Assembly: GCA_964350445.1 (NCBI GenBank)
Contig: CAYGKA010000005.1
Coordinates: 1-64,000 of the forward strand
Direction of reading: 5' to 3'
Length of the DNA stretch: 64,000 nucleotides
Source of the DNA: Hwanghaeella sp964350445
Lineage (GTDB): Bacteria > Pseudomonadota > Alphaproteobacteria > UBA8366 > Aestuariispiraceae
This document shows, piece by piece, positions 44,574-52,731 of this stretch. A model generated the notes under the pieces. That model saw only the letters and a program-made list of their open reading frames with translations. It searched no databases and had not been told where the DNA came from. Numbering within the stretch: position 1 is the first letter of the stretch; every line of letters starts with the position of its first letter. Made by a program: the position numbers and the translations under genes.

Positions 44574-45038
44574 ATGACACGTCCCCCTTTGCCTCCCTTC
44601 ACCGCCGAGACTGCGGCGGAAAAGGTTCGCCTGGCGGAAGATGGCTGGAACAGCCGCGACCCGACCCGTGTGGCGCTGGCCTATACCGTCGACAGCGCCT
44701 GGCGGAACCGGGCCGATTTCGTCAATGGCCGCGATGAAATCGAAAGGCTCCTGACGCGGAAATGGACCCGCGAGTTGGATTATCGCCTGATCAAGGAGCT
44801 TTGGGCTTTTCACGAAAACCGCATCGCCGTTCGCTTTGCCTATGAATGGCGCGACGACAGTGGTCATTGGTTCCGCTCCTATGGGAACGAGAACTGGGAA
44901 TTCGACGAAAATGGTCTCATGCGGCGCCGCGTCGCCAGCATCAATGACCAGCCGATCGCCGAGAACAACCGAAAATTCCTCTGGCCTTTGGGCCGCCGGC
45001 CTGACGGTCATCCCGGCCTGACGGAACTTGGTCTCTAA
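44574..45038 (+). CDS. DUF1348 / NTF2-like family protein
   Basis: A 154-residue single-domain protein. AEKVRLAEDGWNSRDPTRVALAYT, WRNRADFVNGRDEI, FLTRKWTRELDYRL-like spacing and RFAYEWRDDSGHWFRSYGNENWEF are the DUF1348 pattern. The fold is a cone-shaped NTF2 pocket that can bind small hydrophobic molecules. The ATG at 44574 follows TTTGGAGAT. It heads a set of three small genes, DUF1348, VOC and PNPOx-like; the biochemical role is unknown. Confidence 0.87.
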   Translation: MTRPPLPPFTAETAAEKVRLAEDGWNSRDPTRVALAYTVDSAWRNRADFVNGRDEIERLLTRKWTRELDYRLIKELWAFHENRIAVRFAYEWRDDSGHWFRSYGNENWEFDENGLMRRRVASINDQPIAENNRKFLWPLGRRPDGHPGLTELGL

Positions 45039-45106
45039 CACTGTATCCAGTTTTCCCCGTTCAAATTGGGCCGGGGGTGCCCGGCCATGAAAGAAGGAGA
45101 AGTAAT

Positions 45107-45517
45107 ATGCCCGAAGCAGCAGCGACAAACGGTGTTCACCATATCGGTCTGACTATTCCCGACCTTGCGAAGACAAAGGCGTTCTTCATTGATGTGCTTG
45201 GCTTTCAACAAGTGGGTGAAAAGCCAGATTATCCCGCTGCATTCGTATCCGACGGATCGGTGATGATTACTTTGTGGCAGGCGAAGAACCCGGAAAATGC
45301 CGTGCCATTCGACCGGAGCACTGTGATCGGCCTGCATCATTTCGCCTTGAAGGTAGATGGGCCGGAAAAGCTCGATGCGCTGTATGCCACATTGGCAAAG
45401 ACCAAAGGCGTCGAAATCGAGTTCGCACCCGAACCCCTCGGCGATGGGGCAGTACGGCACATGATGTGCACCATTCCCGGCGGCATTCGCACGGAATTCA
45501 TCGCGTTGCCGTCTTAA
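45107..45517 (+). CDS. VOC family protein (glyoxalase/dioxygenase fold)
   Basis: A 136-residue single VOC protein. GVHHIGLTIPDLAKTKAFF and VLGFQQVG are the first beta-alpha-beta module; LHHFALKVDG starts the second, and GGIRTEFIALPS ends it. The conserved His (HHIG, LHHF) and Glu (RTEF) could bind a divalent metal. A strong AAGAAGGAGA site precedes the ATG. The reaction is not predictable from this family alone: glyoxalase, ring-cleaving dioxygenase and resistance proteins are all members. Confidence 0.88.
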   Translation: MPEAAATNGVHHIGLTIPDLAKTKAFFIDVLGFQQVGEKPDYPAAFVSDGSVMITLWQAKNPENAVPFDRSTVIGLHHFALKVDGPEKLDALYATLAKTKGVEIEFAPEPLGDGAVRHMMCTIPGGIRTEFIALPS

Positions 45518-45561
45518 ATGAACCCTCTTTTGCAACCCGGAAATCGAGGAGGGCTGATCCT

Positions 45562-46545
45562 ATGTCCGCCGATTTGCTGCAATCTGAATCCCCATTTCAC
45601 CTGGGCGAGCGTGAAATCCAGGAACGCTTGGGGGTTCGTGACGGCGTAGCCCTCTTTGCGGGCCGGGCCGTGCGGGACTTTCTGCCCGATCAACACAGAG
45701 CATTCTATGACCGATTGCCCTTTCTGGTGATCGGGGCAGTGGATACGGAAGGGCGGCCCTGGGCGGCTCTGGTTTCGGGAAAACCAGGATTCATTTCCAG
45801 TCCCGATGCGCGGAGACTTGATGTCGCGGCGGCGCCTTTGTTCGGAGATCCGGTTCTGCATGACCTGCCTGACGGTGCGGATATCGGCATTCTTGGAATA
45901 GAGCTTGAGACCCGCCGACGGAACCGCGCCACCGGCCGGTTCAGGGCGAGGGACGGTGAGGGCTTCTCAGTGCTGATCGATCAGACCTTTGGGAACTGCC
46001 CTCAGTACATCCAAACCAGAACCGTCGCAGCACGTCCCGATCTGGATGAAACCGATCACCTTGCCGTGGTTCGGTCGGATCGTTTCGATCGTCGCAGCAC
46101 GGATCTGATTGAGAAATCGGACACGATGTTCATCGCCACGGCGTTTCGGGAGGATGCCGGCGCACCGACCCAAGGCGCTGATGTATCGCATCGCGGCGGG
46201 AAGCCCGGGTTCGTCAAGGTTGAGGACGAGCGGACTTTTGTCTTCCCGGATTTTCGCGGAAACAACTATTTCAATACTTTGGGAAACATCGTTATGAACC
46301 CCAAGGCTGGCTTCCTTTTCGCCGATTTCGACACCGGCGACCTGGTCTATGTGACCGGTGAAGCGGAGATCGTGTGGGACGGCGAAGATGTGCGTGCATT
46401 CGATGGGGCGGAACGTCTCGTGAGGGTTCGGGTGGCGGAAGTTCGGCGTGTGAATAATAGCCTGCCGCTGCGCTTTAACTTTGGTGCTTTTTCGCCGGTG
46501 TTGGGCCGTACGGGTAGTTGGATGCAATTGCAGTCTTCGATATGA
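45562..46545 (+). CDS. Pyridoxamine 5'-phosphate oxidase family flavin-binding protein
   Basis: A 327-residue protein with a split-barrel core (LPFLVIGAVDTEGRPWAALVSG early; FVFPDFRGNNYFNTLGNIVMNPKAGFLFADFDTGD late). The late motif is a typical FMN-phosphate site. The early copy is also PNPOx-like, so the protein may hold two barrels. Homologues are oxidoreductases using FMN or F420. The ATG at 45562 follows GAGGAGGG. It lies 44 bp behind the VOC gene and is probably co-transcribed. Confidence 0.83.
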   Translation: MSADLLQSESPFHLGEREIQERLGVRDGVALFAGRAVRDFLPDQHRAFYDRLPFLVIGAVDTEGRPWAALVSGKPGFISSPDARRLDVAAAPLFGDPVLHDLPDGADIGILGIELETRRRNRATGRFRARDGEGFSVLIDQTFGNCPQYIQTRTVAARPDLDETDHLAVVRSDRFDRRSTDLIEKSDTMFIATAFREDAGAPTQGADVSHRGGKPGFVKVEDERTFVFPDFRGNNYFNTLGNIVMNPKAGFLFADFDTGDLVYVTGEAEIVWDGEDVRAFDGAERLVRVRVAEVRRVNNSLPLRFNFGAFSPVLGRTGSWMQLQSSI

Positions 46546-46560
46546 ATCCAGGAAAATTAG

Positions 46561-47010
46561 GTGCCATGGACTCCTAATGTCCGGCGATTGTCCGGTGTTC
46601 TATTGAACCCGCAAATGCTAAGACTAACGCGATTAGAACAATATCCGGACATTACCGAAGACGACTTCATCGACTTTGCGGAAGAACTCGTTGGAAACCA
46701 AGTCGACATCCGCATGCTTCAGCTCGCCCCCGGCGCAGTCGTGACCTACGTGAAGAACATTGAACAGAATGCGAGTGTAGTAGGACACGACCTGTTGGGC
46801 GATCCTGCGCGCCGTGAGCTTGTTGAAGAATCAATTCGGACCAGGGAGTTCGTGATGGCCGGTCCATTGGACTTGATTCAAGGGGGCAAAGCAGCCATCG
46901 CGCGACCGCCGATCGTCGTTCCCCTACGGGTCTCTACGATGAGCCGGAAATCCTCCGATATACGATCACGTGAATCTGTCCCACGAGTGCTGACGGGGAA
47001 CACTTTCTAA
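46561..47010 (+). pseudogene. Orphan CHASE-domain remnant
   Basis: The frame encodes a fragment resembling the middle of a CHASE sensor domain: YPDITEDDFIDFAEELV, NIEQNASVVGHDLLGDPARR and the end VMAGPLDLIQGGKAAIARPP are family-like. The membrane helix that should precede it and any output domain (GGDEF, EAL or kinase) are missing, and after about residue 122 the sequence stops looking like a protein. The 530-bp gap holds nothing else. Best read as a relic of a larger membrane sensor; alternatively an orphan gene with a domain of unknown use. Confidence 0.5.
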
Positions 47011-47075
47011 TTTGTCATTGGCGGTTTTCGTCCGGCAGGGATGTTGTCCCTTCGCCGACAACGAGGAAAAGAAAG

Positions 47076-47747
47076 ATGCGCGACTTTGTCGAAATCTTTG
47101 GGATAGCAGCGGCGCGAAAGGGTGGCGAAGCGGCCCTGGAGGACATGTTGGTTCGCCCCTTGTCCAAGGACCAATTGGCCGAAACCAAGGACGATCGCTG
47201 GCTTTCGACCATGGCCAAATGCCTGTTCCAGGCGGGGTTCAATTGGAAGGTCATCGACGCCAAATGGGAGGGGTTCGAGGCCGCTTTCGACGGATTCGAA
47301 CCGAAGCGCGTCGCCTATTATGACAATGGCACCCTAGATCGTTTGCTGTTGGATAAACGCATCGTCAGGAACGGGGCCAAGATCAAGGCAGTCATCGAGA
47401 ACGCGGCTTTCCTCGTCGATCTGGCCACGGAACATGGCAGCGCCGCCCGGTTTTTCGCCGACTGGCCCGATGAAGATTATATCGGGCTTCTGGATCTACT
47501 CGGCAAACGCGGGTCGCGGCTTGGCGGCGTCGCGGGACAGCGTGTCCTGCGCACCATGGGCAAAGACAGCTTCATCCTGTCGGCGGACGTTACCGCGCGT
47601 TTGATCGCGGAAGGCGTGGTGGACAAGGCGCCCAGTTCGAAACGCGACATGGCGGCCGTTCAAGCTGCCTTTAATCGTTGGCGACACGAGTCCGGCCGGT
47701 CCCTGACGGAAATCAGCCGCGTCCTGGCCATGAGTGTTGGCGCTTAG
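47076..47747 (+). CDS. DNA-3-methyladenine glycosylase I family protein
   Basis: A 223-residue Tag-like protein. MAKCLFQAGFNWKVIDAKWEGFEAAFDGF is the conserved helical core, RIVRNGAKIKAVIENA is next, and GKDSFILSADV follows. The family excises 3-methyladenine from DNA, although this subgroup lacks the N-terminal Zn-binding Cys/His of E. coli Tag. C-terminal RSLTEISRVLAMSVG is standard. It appears to be monocistronic between the CHASE relic and the next operon's operator. Confidence 0.85.
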   Translation: MRDFVEIFGIAAARKGGEAALEDMLVRPLSKDQLAETKDDRWLSTMAKCLFQAGFNWKVIDAKWEGFEAAFDGFEPKRVAYYDNGTLDRLLLDKRIVRNGAKIKAVIENAAFLVDLATEHGSAARFFADWPDEDYIGLLDLLGKRGSRLGGVAGQRVLRTMGKDSFILSADVTARLIAEGVVDKAPSSKRDMAAVQAAFNRWRHESGRSLTEISRVLAMSVGA

Positions 47748-47824
47748 CGGATAACAAGATGCCGACAAATGTACGTGGGCGTCATTCAATCGGGGAGGCT
47801 CTATTTTCCATTCGCCAAAGCAGT

Positions 47825-47854
47825 TGACAATGTGAAACACATTTTCTCATTATG
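47825..47854 (+). promoter_or_regulatory. Sigma-70-type promoter of the FAD dehydrogenase operon
   Basis: TTGACA (47825-47830) is a perfect -35 and CATTAT (47849-47854) a near -10, with an 18-bp spacer. It overlaps the nested palindrome at 47829-47873, so a bound regulator would block it. Confidence 0.65.
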
Positions 47855-47873
47855 AAAATGATATTCACATTGC
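47829..47873. promoter_or_regulatory. 45-bp nested palindrome, probable operator
   Basis: Symmetric order: CAATGTGAA (47829-47837), 3 nt, CATTTTC (47841-47847), 7 nt, GAAAATG (47855-47861), 3 nt, TTCACATTG (47865-47873). Both arm pairs are perfect and share one centre at 47851. The TGAA and TTCA half-sites resemble IclR-family boxes, and an IclR-type gene closes this operon. Confidence 0.75.
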
Positions 47874-47906
47874 GAAACTTCGAAAGCTTTGGGCGAAGGA
47901 CATCCG

Positions 47907-49625
47907 TTGAACTCCGGAGTGATAGAAAACGTTCTTCCCGACCGCGTGGACATGGTTGTGCTCGGCAGCGGCGCCGGTGGCCTTACGGCTGCGTTGACGG
48001 CGTCCTTGAACGGGTTGTCCTGTATGGTTCTGGAGTCCCAGCCGGATATCGGGGGGACGAGTGCGCGCTCGTCCGGAACCGTCTGGATCCCCGACAACAT
48101 GTATATGCGGGCGGCCGGTCAGCGCGGTGATCGTGCGGCGGCGGAACACTATCTGGAAGCCCTGGTCTCGGGCCGCGAGCGCCGGGAAATGTGGATGCGT
48201 TTCCTGGACCAGGGCCCCGCCATGCTCGAAGACCTAAACCGCCGGGCGCATATACGGTTCCGGCCTTTCGCCACGGCGGCGGACTATAGACAGGACCTGC
48301 CGGGGGCCGCCCCAGGATGGCGCCCGCTTGAACCGGAGGAATTCGACGGGAAAGAGCTGGGCGCCTGGTTTGACACCCTTGCCCGGCCGTTGCCGGAACT
48401 GATGGTCTTCGGCGGCATGATGGTTACTCGGGCGGAAGCGGCCCAGCTTCTCCAGGCGGACCGGTCGCTGAAAGGCGCGCTCCTGGGCGCACGACTCGTT
48501 GCTCGTTACATGGCCGAACGCCTGACCTTTTCGCGTGGAACGCGCCTTGTCCTCGGCAATGCACTGGTCGGGCGGTTGCTGAAGGAGTGCCTGTCACGGG
48601 GTGTCGATGTCAGAACGGGGGTCACGACGTCGCGTCTCACTGTCGAGAATGGCGTCGCGGCCGGGCTGGAACTGACGCTTTCCGACGGTTCGGCGAAAGC
48701 GGTCCGTTGCGGCTGCATTGTGCTGGCCGGCGGCGGTTTTCCCGCCAGCGCGGAATGGCGCGCACGGGAAATGCCCGACCCAACCCCCGCCTATACCCCG
48801 GCCGCCGCCGGCTGTGTCGGGTCGACGCTTGAGCTGGCGATGGAGGTGGGTGGCGTGCTTGGCGGGTCAGGCATGGATAACGGCTTGTGGTTTCCGAGTT
48901 CCATCGCGAAGCGGCCCGATGGAAGCACCGCGGTTTATCCACATATCATTCTGGACAGAGCGAAACCCGGCACGATCGCGGTGGATGCGTCCGGCCGCCG
49001 TTTCGTGAATGAGGGCGTTTCCTACCACGAATTCGTCCGCGGCATGTACCGCGCGAACGAGGAAACGACCGCGATCCCGGCCTGGATGATTTGCGGGCGC
49101 GGGTTCATCCGGAAATACGGATTGGGCATCATCCGGCCGCGAACGCCCAGCATCCGGAAACATGTCGAAAGCGGCTATCTGACAGAAGCCGCGACGATTT
49201 CAGAACTGGCTGAAAAAATCGGAGTGCCGGCGGAAGGCCTTACAGAGACCGTCACGCGGTTCAATGATTTTGCCCGCGCCGGTGTCGACCAGGATTTCCA
49301 TCGGGGCGAGACAATTTATGACCGGACGAACGGGGACGCCTCCCATGGCCCCAATCCGTCCCTCGGTCCGATCGAGGAAGGCCCGTTCTATGCGGTCGCC
49401 CTTTACCCGACACCACTGGGAACCAGCCGTGGGTTGCGGGCGGATGTGGACGCACGGGTCCTTACGGTGGACAAGACGGCGATCACCGGTCTCTACGTTT
49501 GCGGGAACGACATGCAATCGGCGTTCGGCGGAGAATATCCGGGCGCAGGCGGGCAGCTCGGCCAGGCAATGACATTCGGGTGGATAGCCGCACGGCATGC
49601 CACCCAGTATCTGACAACAGATTAA
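47907..49625 (+). CDS. FAD-dependent dehydrogenase (fumarate reductase / 3-ketosteroid dehydrogenase family)
   Basis: A 572-residue flavoprotein. VLGSGAGGLTAALTAS is the FAD Rossmann motif, GGTSARSSGTVWIPDN the conserved following loop, and GEYPGAGGQLGQAMTFGWIAARH the C-terminal FAD contact. It belongs with KstD-like and FrdA-like proteins acting on C=C bonds next to carbonyls. The TTG at 47907 has GAAGGA 7 nt upstream; GTG at 47919 is an alternative. It heads an operon with a ThDP enzyme, a cupin and an IclR regulator. Confidence 0.87.
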   Translation: MNSGVIENVLPDRVDMVVLGSGAGGLTAALTASLNGLSCMVLESQPDIGGTSARSSGTVWIPDNMYMRAAGQRGDRAAAEHYLEALVSGRERREMWMRFLDQGPAMLEDLNRRAHIRFRPFATAADYRQDLPGAAPGWRPLEPEEFDGKELGAWFDTLARPLPELMVFGGMMVTRAEAAQLLQADRSLKGALLGARLVARYMAERLTFSRGTRLVLGNALVGRLLKECLSRGVDVRTGVTTSRLTVENGVAAGLELTLSDGSAKAVRCGCIVLAGGGFPASAEWRAREMPDPTPAYTPAAAGCVGSTLELAMEVGGVLGGSGMDNGLWFPSSIAKRPDGSTAVYPHIILDRAKPGTIAVDASGRRFVNEGVSYHEFVRGMYRANEETTAIPAWMICGRGFIRKYGLGIIRPRTPSIRKHVESGYLTEAATISELAEKIGVPAEGLTETVTRFNDFARAGVDQDFHRGETIYDRTNGDASHGPNPSLGPIEEGPFYAVALYPTPLGTSRGLRADVDARVLTVDKTAITGLYVCGNDMQSAFGGEYPGAGGQLGQAMTFGWIAARHATQYLTTD

Positions 49626-49642
49626 ACACAGGAACGAAGCCA

Positions 49643-51421
49643 ATGAGTAAACGGAAGGGTGGCGACATCATCGCCGAAGGGTTGATCAAGGAAGGCATCG
49701 ATCATGTCTTCGGTATTTGCGGGCACGGTAATATCGGCCTTCTCGATTGCCTCTACGAAGTCCGCGACGAGATACGGCTTGTCTCGCCCCGACACGAGCA
49801 GACGGCCGTCCATATGGCCGACGGCTTCTTCCGGGTATCGCACAAGCCCGCCGCGACCCTGACCTCCACCGGGCCCGGCTCCGCCAACCAGATCATGGCG
49901 CTTGCTGTCGCCCAGACCGACAGTTCCGCGGTCTATTCCATGACCGCCAATGTCCCCACATCCCAGTTCAACCGCGGTCCCTTTCAGGAGTTGAACCAGC
50001 ACCATCAGGCGGACTTCAACAATGTCATAAAGCCGGTGGTGAAACGCAGTTTCCAGCCCAGCCGGGTGGAGATGCTGCCGCTCGCCATGCGCCAAGCCGC
50101 ATCGACGATGACGACGGGCCGCCCCGGCCCCGTGAACCTGGATATCCCCTACAATCTGTTCCAGGAGGAGGCGGAAGTCGCCGACGAGCCGGCCGGCAGT
50201 GCCTTCGGCAAACGCCGCAGCGGCGCAAGCGCGGAAGACATCGCAACAGCGGCGGATTGGCTGCTTGCGGCTAAGCGGCCGGTCATGTTCATCGGTCACG
50301 GCGTCACCTTGTCCGAGGCGAGCAAGGAATTGACCGCACTCGCCAAACGCTTGGGCGTTCCTGTGATCTCTTCGCCGAACGGCATGGGCTGCATCGATAT
50401 GGGCGACCCGCTCTCGCTCGGCTTCATCGGCCGGAATGGTGCCTATCAGGCGAACCAAGCGGGTCGCCACGCGGATCTGGTTCTGGCGATTGGCGCGCGG
50501 TTCGACGACCGATCGGCGTCATCTTGGAAACCGGGCTATTCCTGGAACTTCCCTTCGACGAAACTAATCCATGTCGATGTCGATCATGCGGAAATCGGCC
50601 GGAATTACGCGCCAGACCTACCCATCCTGGCGGATGCGAAGGCATTCCTTCTGCAAATCCTGGCGGAGGTGGAAAGCCGCAACGCGGCAGGTCCGGACAC
50701 CCTATCCGGATGGCATTCGGACATCGCGGGTTGGCGCAAGGAATGGATGGACTTCATCGCGCCGAATTTCGCCGAACACACCTCGCCGATCCGGCCCGAG
50801 CGGATTGTCGCGGATTGCCGCAAGGTCCTGCCGGATGACGCGATCATCTCGTTGGACTCGGGTATCCACCACAATTGGTTCATGCAGTTCTGGGAGGCAC
50901 GCCGGCCGCAAAGCATGCTGAACACTTGGGGCTATTCCGGCATGGGTTTCGGCCCCAGCTCGATCATGGGTGCCAAACTGGCCGCGCCGGACAAGGTCTG
51001 CGTTTCGATTTGCGGTGACGGCGGGTTCACCATGGTGCCGCACGTGCTGTGCACGGCGGTCGAATATGACATACCGGTCGTCTGGGTCGTCTGGAACAAC
51101 TTCGCCTGGGGGGCGATCCGGGACCTGCAATACGCCTATTTCGACGGGCGCGAATACGGCACCGGCTTCTACCAGGGCGAAAACCGGGAGCCTTACAATC
51201 CCGACTTCGCCGCTTGGGCGCGTGCCGCGGGCGTCGCGGGATACACGGTCACCAAGTCCGAAGACTTCGCCGGGGCGCTGGAACAGGCGGTCGCGTCGAA
51301 CAAGCCGGCTCTGATCGACGTCCACGTGGATGCGGATATCCGCCCGCCGTCGACCGGGTCCTGGGAATTGCCGCCGCTGGTTCCGAAGGAGCCCGTCTTT
51401 GGTGGACCTTGGCGCCCTTGA
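49643..51421 (+). CDS. Thiamine-diphosphate-dependent enzyme (acetolactate synthase-like)
   Basis: A 592-residue three-domain ThDP enzyme. The catalytic Glu52 is in RHEQTAVHMADG, the central domain has KRPVMFIGHGV and LVLAIGARFDDRS, and the ThDP motif is CGDGGFTMVPH ending VVWNN. It resembles acetolactate synthases and other benzoylformate-decarboxylase-like proteins, but lacks an ilvN neighbour and the overall context is catabolic. Probable role: decarboxylation or C-C cleavage/ligation of a 2-oxo acid formed by the flavoprotein. Confidence 0.87.
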   Translation: MSKRKGGDIIAEGLIKEGIDHVFGICGHGNIGLLDCLYEVRDEIRLVSPRHEQTAVHMADGFFRVSHKPAATLTSTGPGSANQIMALAVAQTDSSAVYSMTANVPTSQFNRGPFQELNQHHQADFNNVIKPVVKRSFQPSRVEMLPLAMRQAASTMTTGRPGPVNLDIPYNLFQEEAEVADEPAGSAFGKRRSGASAEDIATAADWLLAAKRPVMFIGHGVTLSEASKELTALAKRLGVPVISSPNGMGCIDMGDPLSLGFIGRNGAYQANQAGRHADLVLAIGARFDDRSASSWKPGYSWNFPSTKLIHVDVDHAEIGRNYAPDLPILADAKAFLLQILAEVESRNAAGPDTLSGWHSDIAGWRKEWMDFIAPNFAEHTSPIRPERIVADCRKVLPDDAIISLDSGIHHNWFMQFWEARRPQSMLNTWGYSGMGFGPSSIMGAKLAAPDKVCVSICGDGGFTMVPHVLCTAVEYDIPVVWVVWNNFAWGAIRDLQYAYFDGREYGTGFYQGENREPYNPDFAAWARAAGVAGYTVTKSEDFAGALEQAVASNKPALIDVHVDADIRPPSTGSWELPPLVPKEPVFGGPWRP

Positions 51422-51465
51422 TACCGAACGCAACCCGAAGAGCAGATTGAATAGAGGAAACACCA

Positions 51466-51834
51466 ATGGCTGACGACTACAAATCTTGCATTCGCAACAT
51501 CGCCGAAGAACCCTGGCAACAGTTCCCGGGGCATTTTGGATCGGCTCTATCAAAGGCGCTGGTCCATCCCGAAACGACCGGTTCGCGCCAGGTCGACTAC
51601 CGAATTTCCACCTATCAGCCGATGGGCTATGTCGAACGGCATGTCCACAAGGTCCAGGAACAGGTCTATCACATTCTTGACGGCGAAGGTTTGATGGAGA
51701 TCGGCGATGAAAAGCGTGTCGTGCGGAAACATGACGTCATCTTCATAACTCCGGGGACATGGCATTCGATTCTGAATTCCGGGCTCGGCGATCTAACCTT
51801 CATCGTCGTGACCACGCCGGTCACGGACGAGTAA
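51466..51834 (+). CDS. Cupin domain protein
   Basis: A 122-residue single cupin. Metal-ligand-like residues are in GYVERHVHKVQEQVYHILDG (two His and Glu) and PGTWHSI (His). GEGLMEIGDEKRVVRKHDVIF is the standard second strand set. Such small cupins are often isomerases, dioxygenases or ligand-binding partners in catabolic operons. It lies between the ThDP enzyme and the IclR regulator with short gaps. Confidence 0.87.
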   Translation: MADDYKSCIRNIAEEPWQQFPGHFGSALSKALVHPETTGSRQVDYRISTYQPMGYVERHVHKVQEQVYHILDGEGLMEIGDEKRVVRKHDVIFITPGTWHSILNSGLGDLTFIVVTTPVTDE

Positions 51835-51861
51835 CGGCACGAAGAACAGGTTAGGCACAGC

Positions 51862-52707
51862 ATGGCCCCGACGACGACCAAGGCGAAGCGGGAAGCGGCC
51901 GAAAAGCCGAAGAAGGCGACGCCCGAACGAGACGGCATCCAGTCGATCAAGCGCGCTTCCGCCTTGCTCGATGCCGTGGCGGCAGCGGGTCCGTCGGGGA
52001 TCGGCCTGGGTGAGTTGAGCGAGAAGGTCGGCTTGCATACCAGCACGACCTTCCACCTCGTCAAAACCTTGGAATCCGTCGGATTCCTGATGCGTCAGGA
52101 CGAAGGCAAACGGTACCGGATCGGCAATCGGCTATTCGTCCTTGCCGCCGGTGCTTTGGATGAAACCGCCCTGTTGGCGCTGGGCATGCCGATCCTCGAA
52201 CGGCTCAGCAAGGAAACGGGGGAGGCTGCGCATCTCGCGGTGCGGTCGAATGCGGACATCGTCCTGGTCGGGCGGACCGCCGCGACCGGTATGCTGCAGA
52301 TGTCAGAAAGAGCGGGCGTTGTGCGCCCGGCCCATGCGACGGCGATCGGCAAGCTGCTGCTCGCCCAATGCGGCGCGGAGGATCTGGACGGGATTCTCGA
52401 CGCTGTGGATTTCGTTCCATTCACCGAAAACACGATCACCAACACCAAGTTGCTGCGGAAAGAATTGGAAGAAATACGCGAAGCTGGCATCGCTTTCGAC
52501 CGTCAGGAGTTGGATATGGATGTGCGGTGTGTCGCCGTCCCGGTGCGGGATTTCGCTGGGCGGTGTGTCGCCGCGATGGGAATATCCGGACCGGTATGGC
52601 GCATGGAACAGAAAGATATTGGCGCGAAGACGAAAGCGCTTAAGCAAGCCGCCCTGGCTCTTTCAGCGGCACTTGGCAACACGCAGGCGGCTGCCGGCTC
52701 ATCTTGA
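51862..52707 (+). CDS. IclR family transcriptional regulator
   Basis: A 281-residue regulator. A basic N-terminal tail of about 30 residues precedes the winged helix (GIQSIKRASALLDAVAAAG, LGELSEKVGLHTSTTFHLVKTLESVGFL), followed by the GAF-like effector domain (RTAATGMLQMSERAG, HATAIGKLLLA and the late FDRQELDMDVRCVAVPVRDF). It is the last gene of the operon and is the prime candidate to bind the palindrome at 47829-47873. Confidence 0.9.
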   Translation: MAPTTTKAKREAAEKPKKATPERDGIQSIKRASALLDAVAAAGPSGIGLGELSEKVGLHTSTTFHLVKTLESVGFLMRQDEGKRYRIGNRLFVLAAGALDETALLALGMPILERLSKETGEAAHLAVRSNADIVLVGRTAATGMLQMSERAGVVRPAHATAIGKLLLAQCGAEDLDGILDAVDFVPFTENTITNTKLLRKELEEIREAGIAFDRQELDMDVRCVAVPVRDFAGRCVAAMGISGPVWRMEQKDIGAKTKALKQAALALSAALGNTQAAAGSS

Positions 52708-52731
52708 GAGACAAGATTGGGGAATGGCGGT

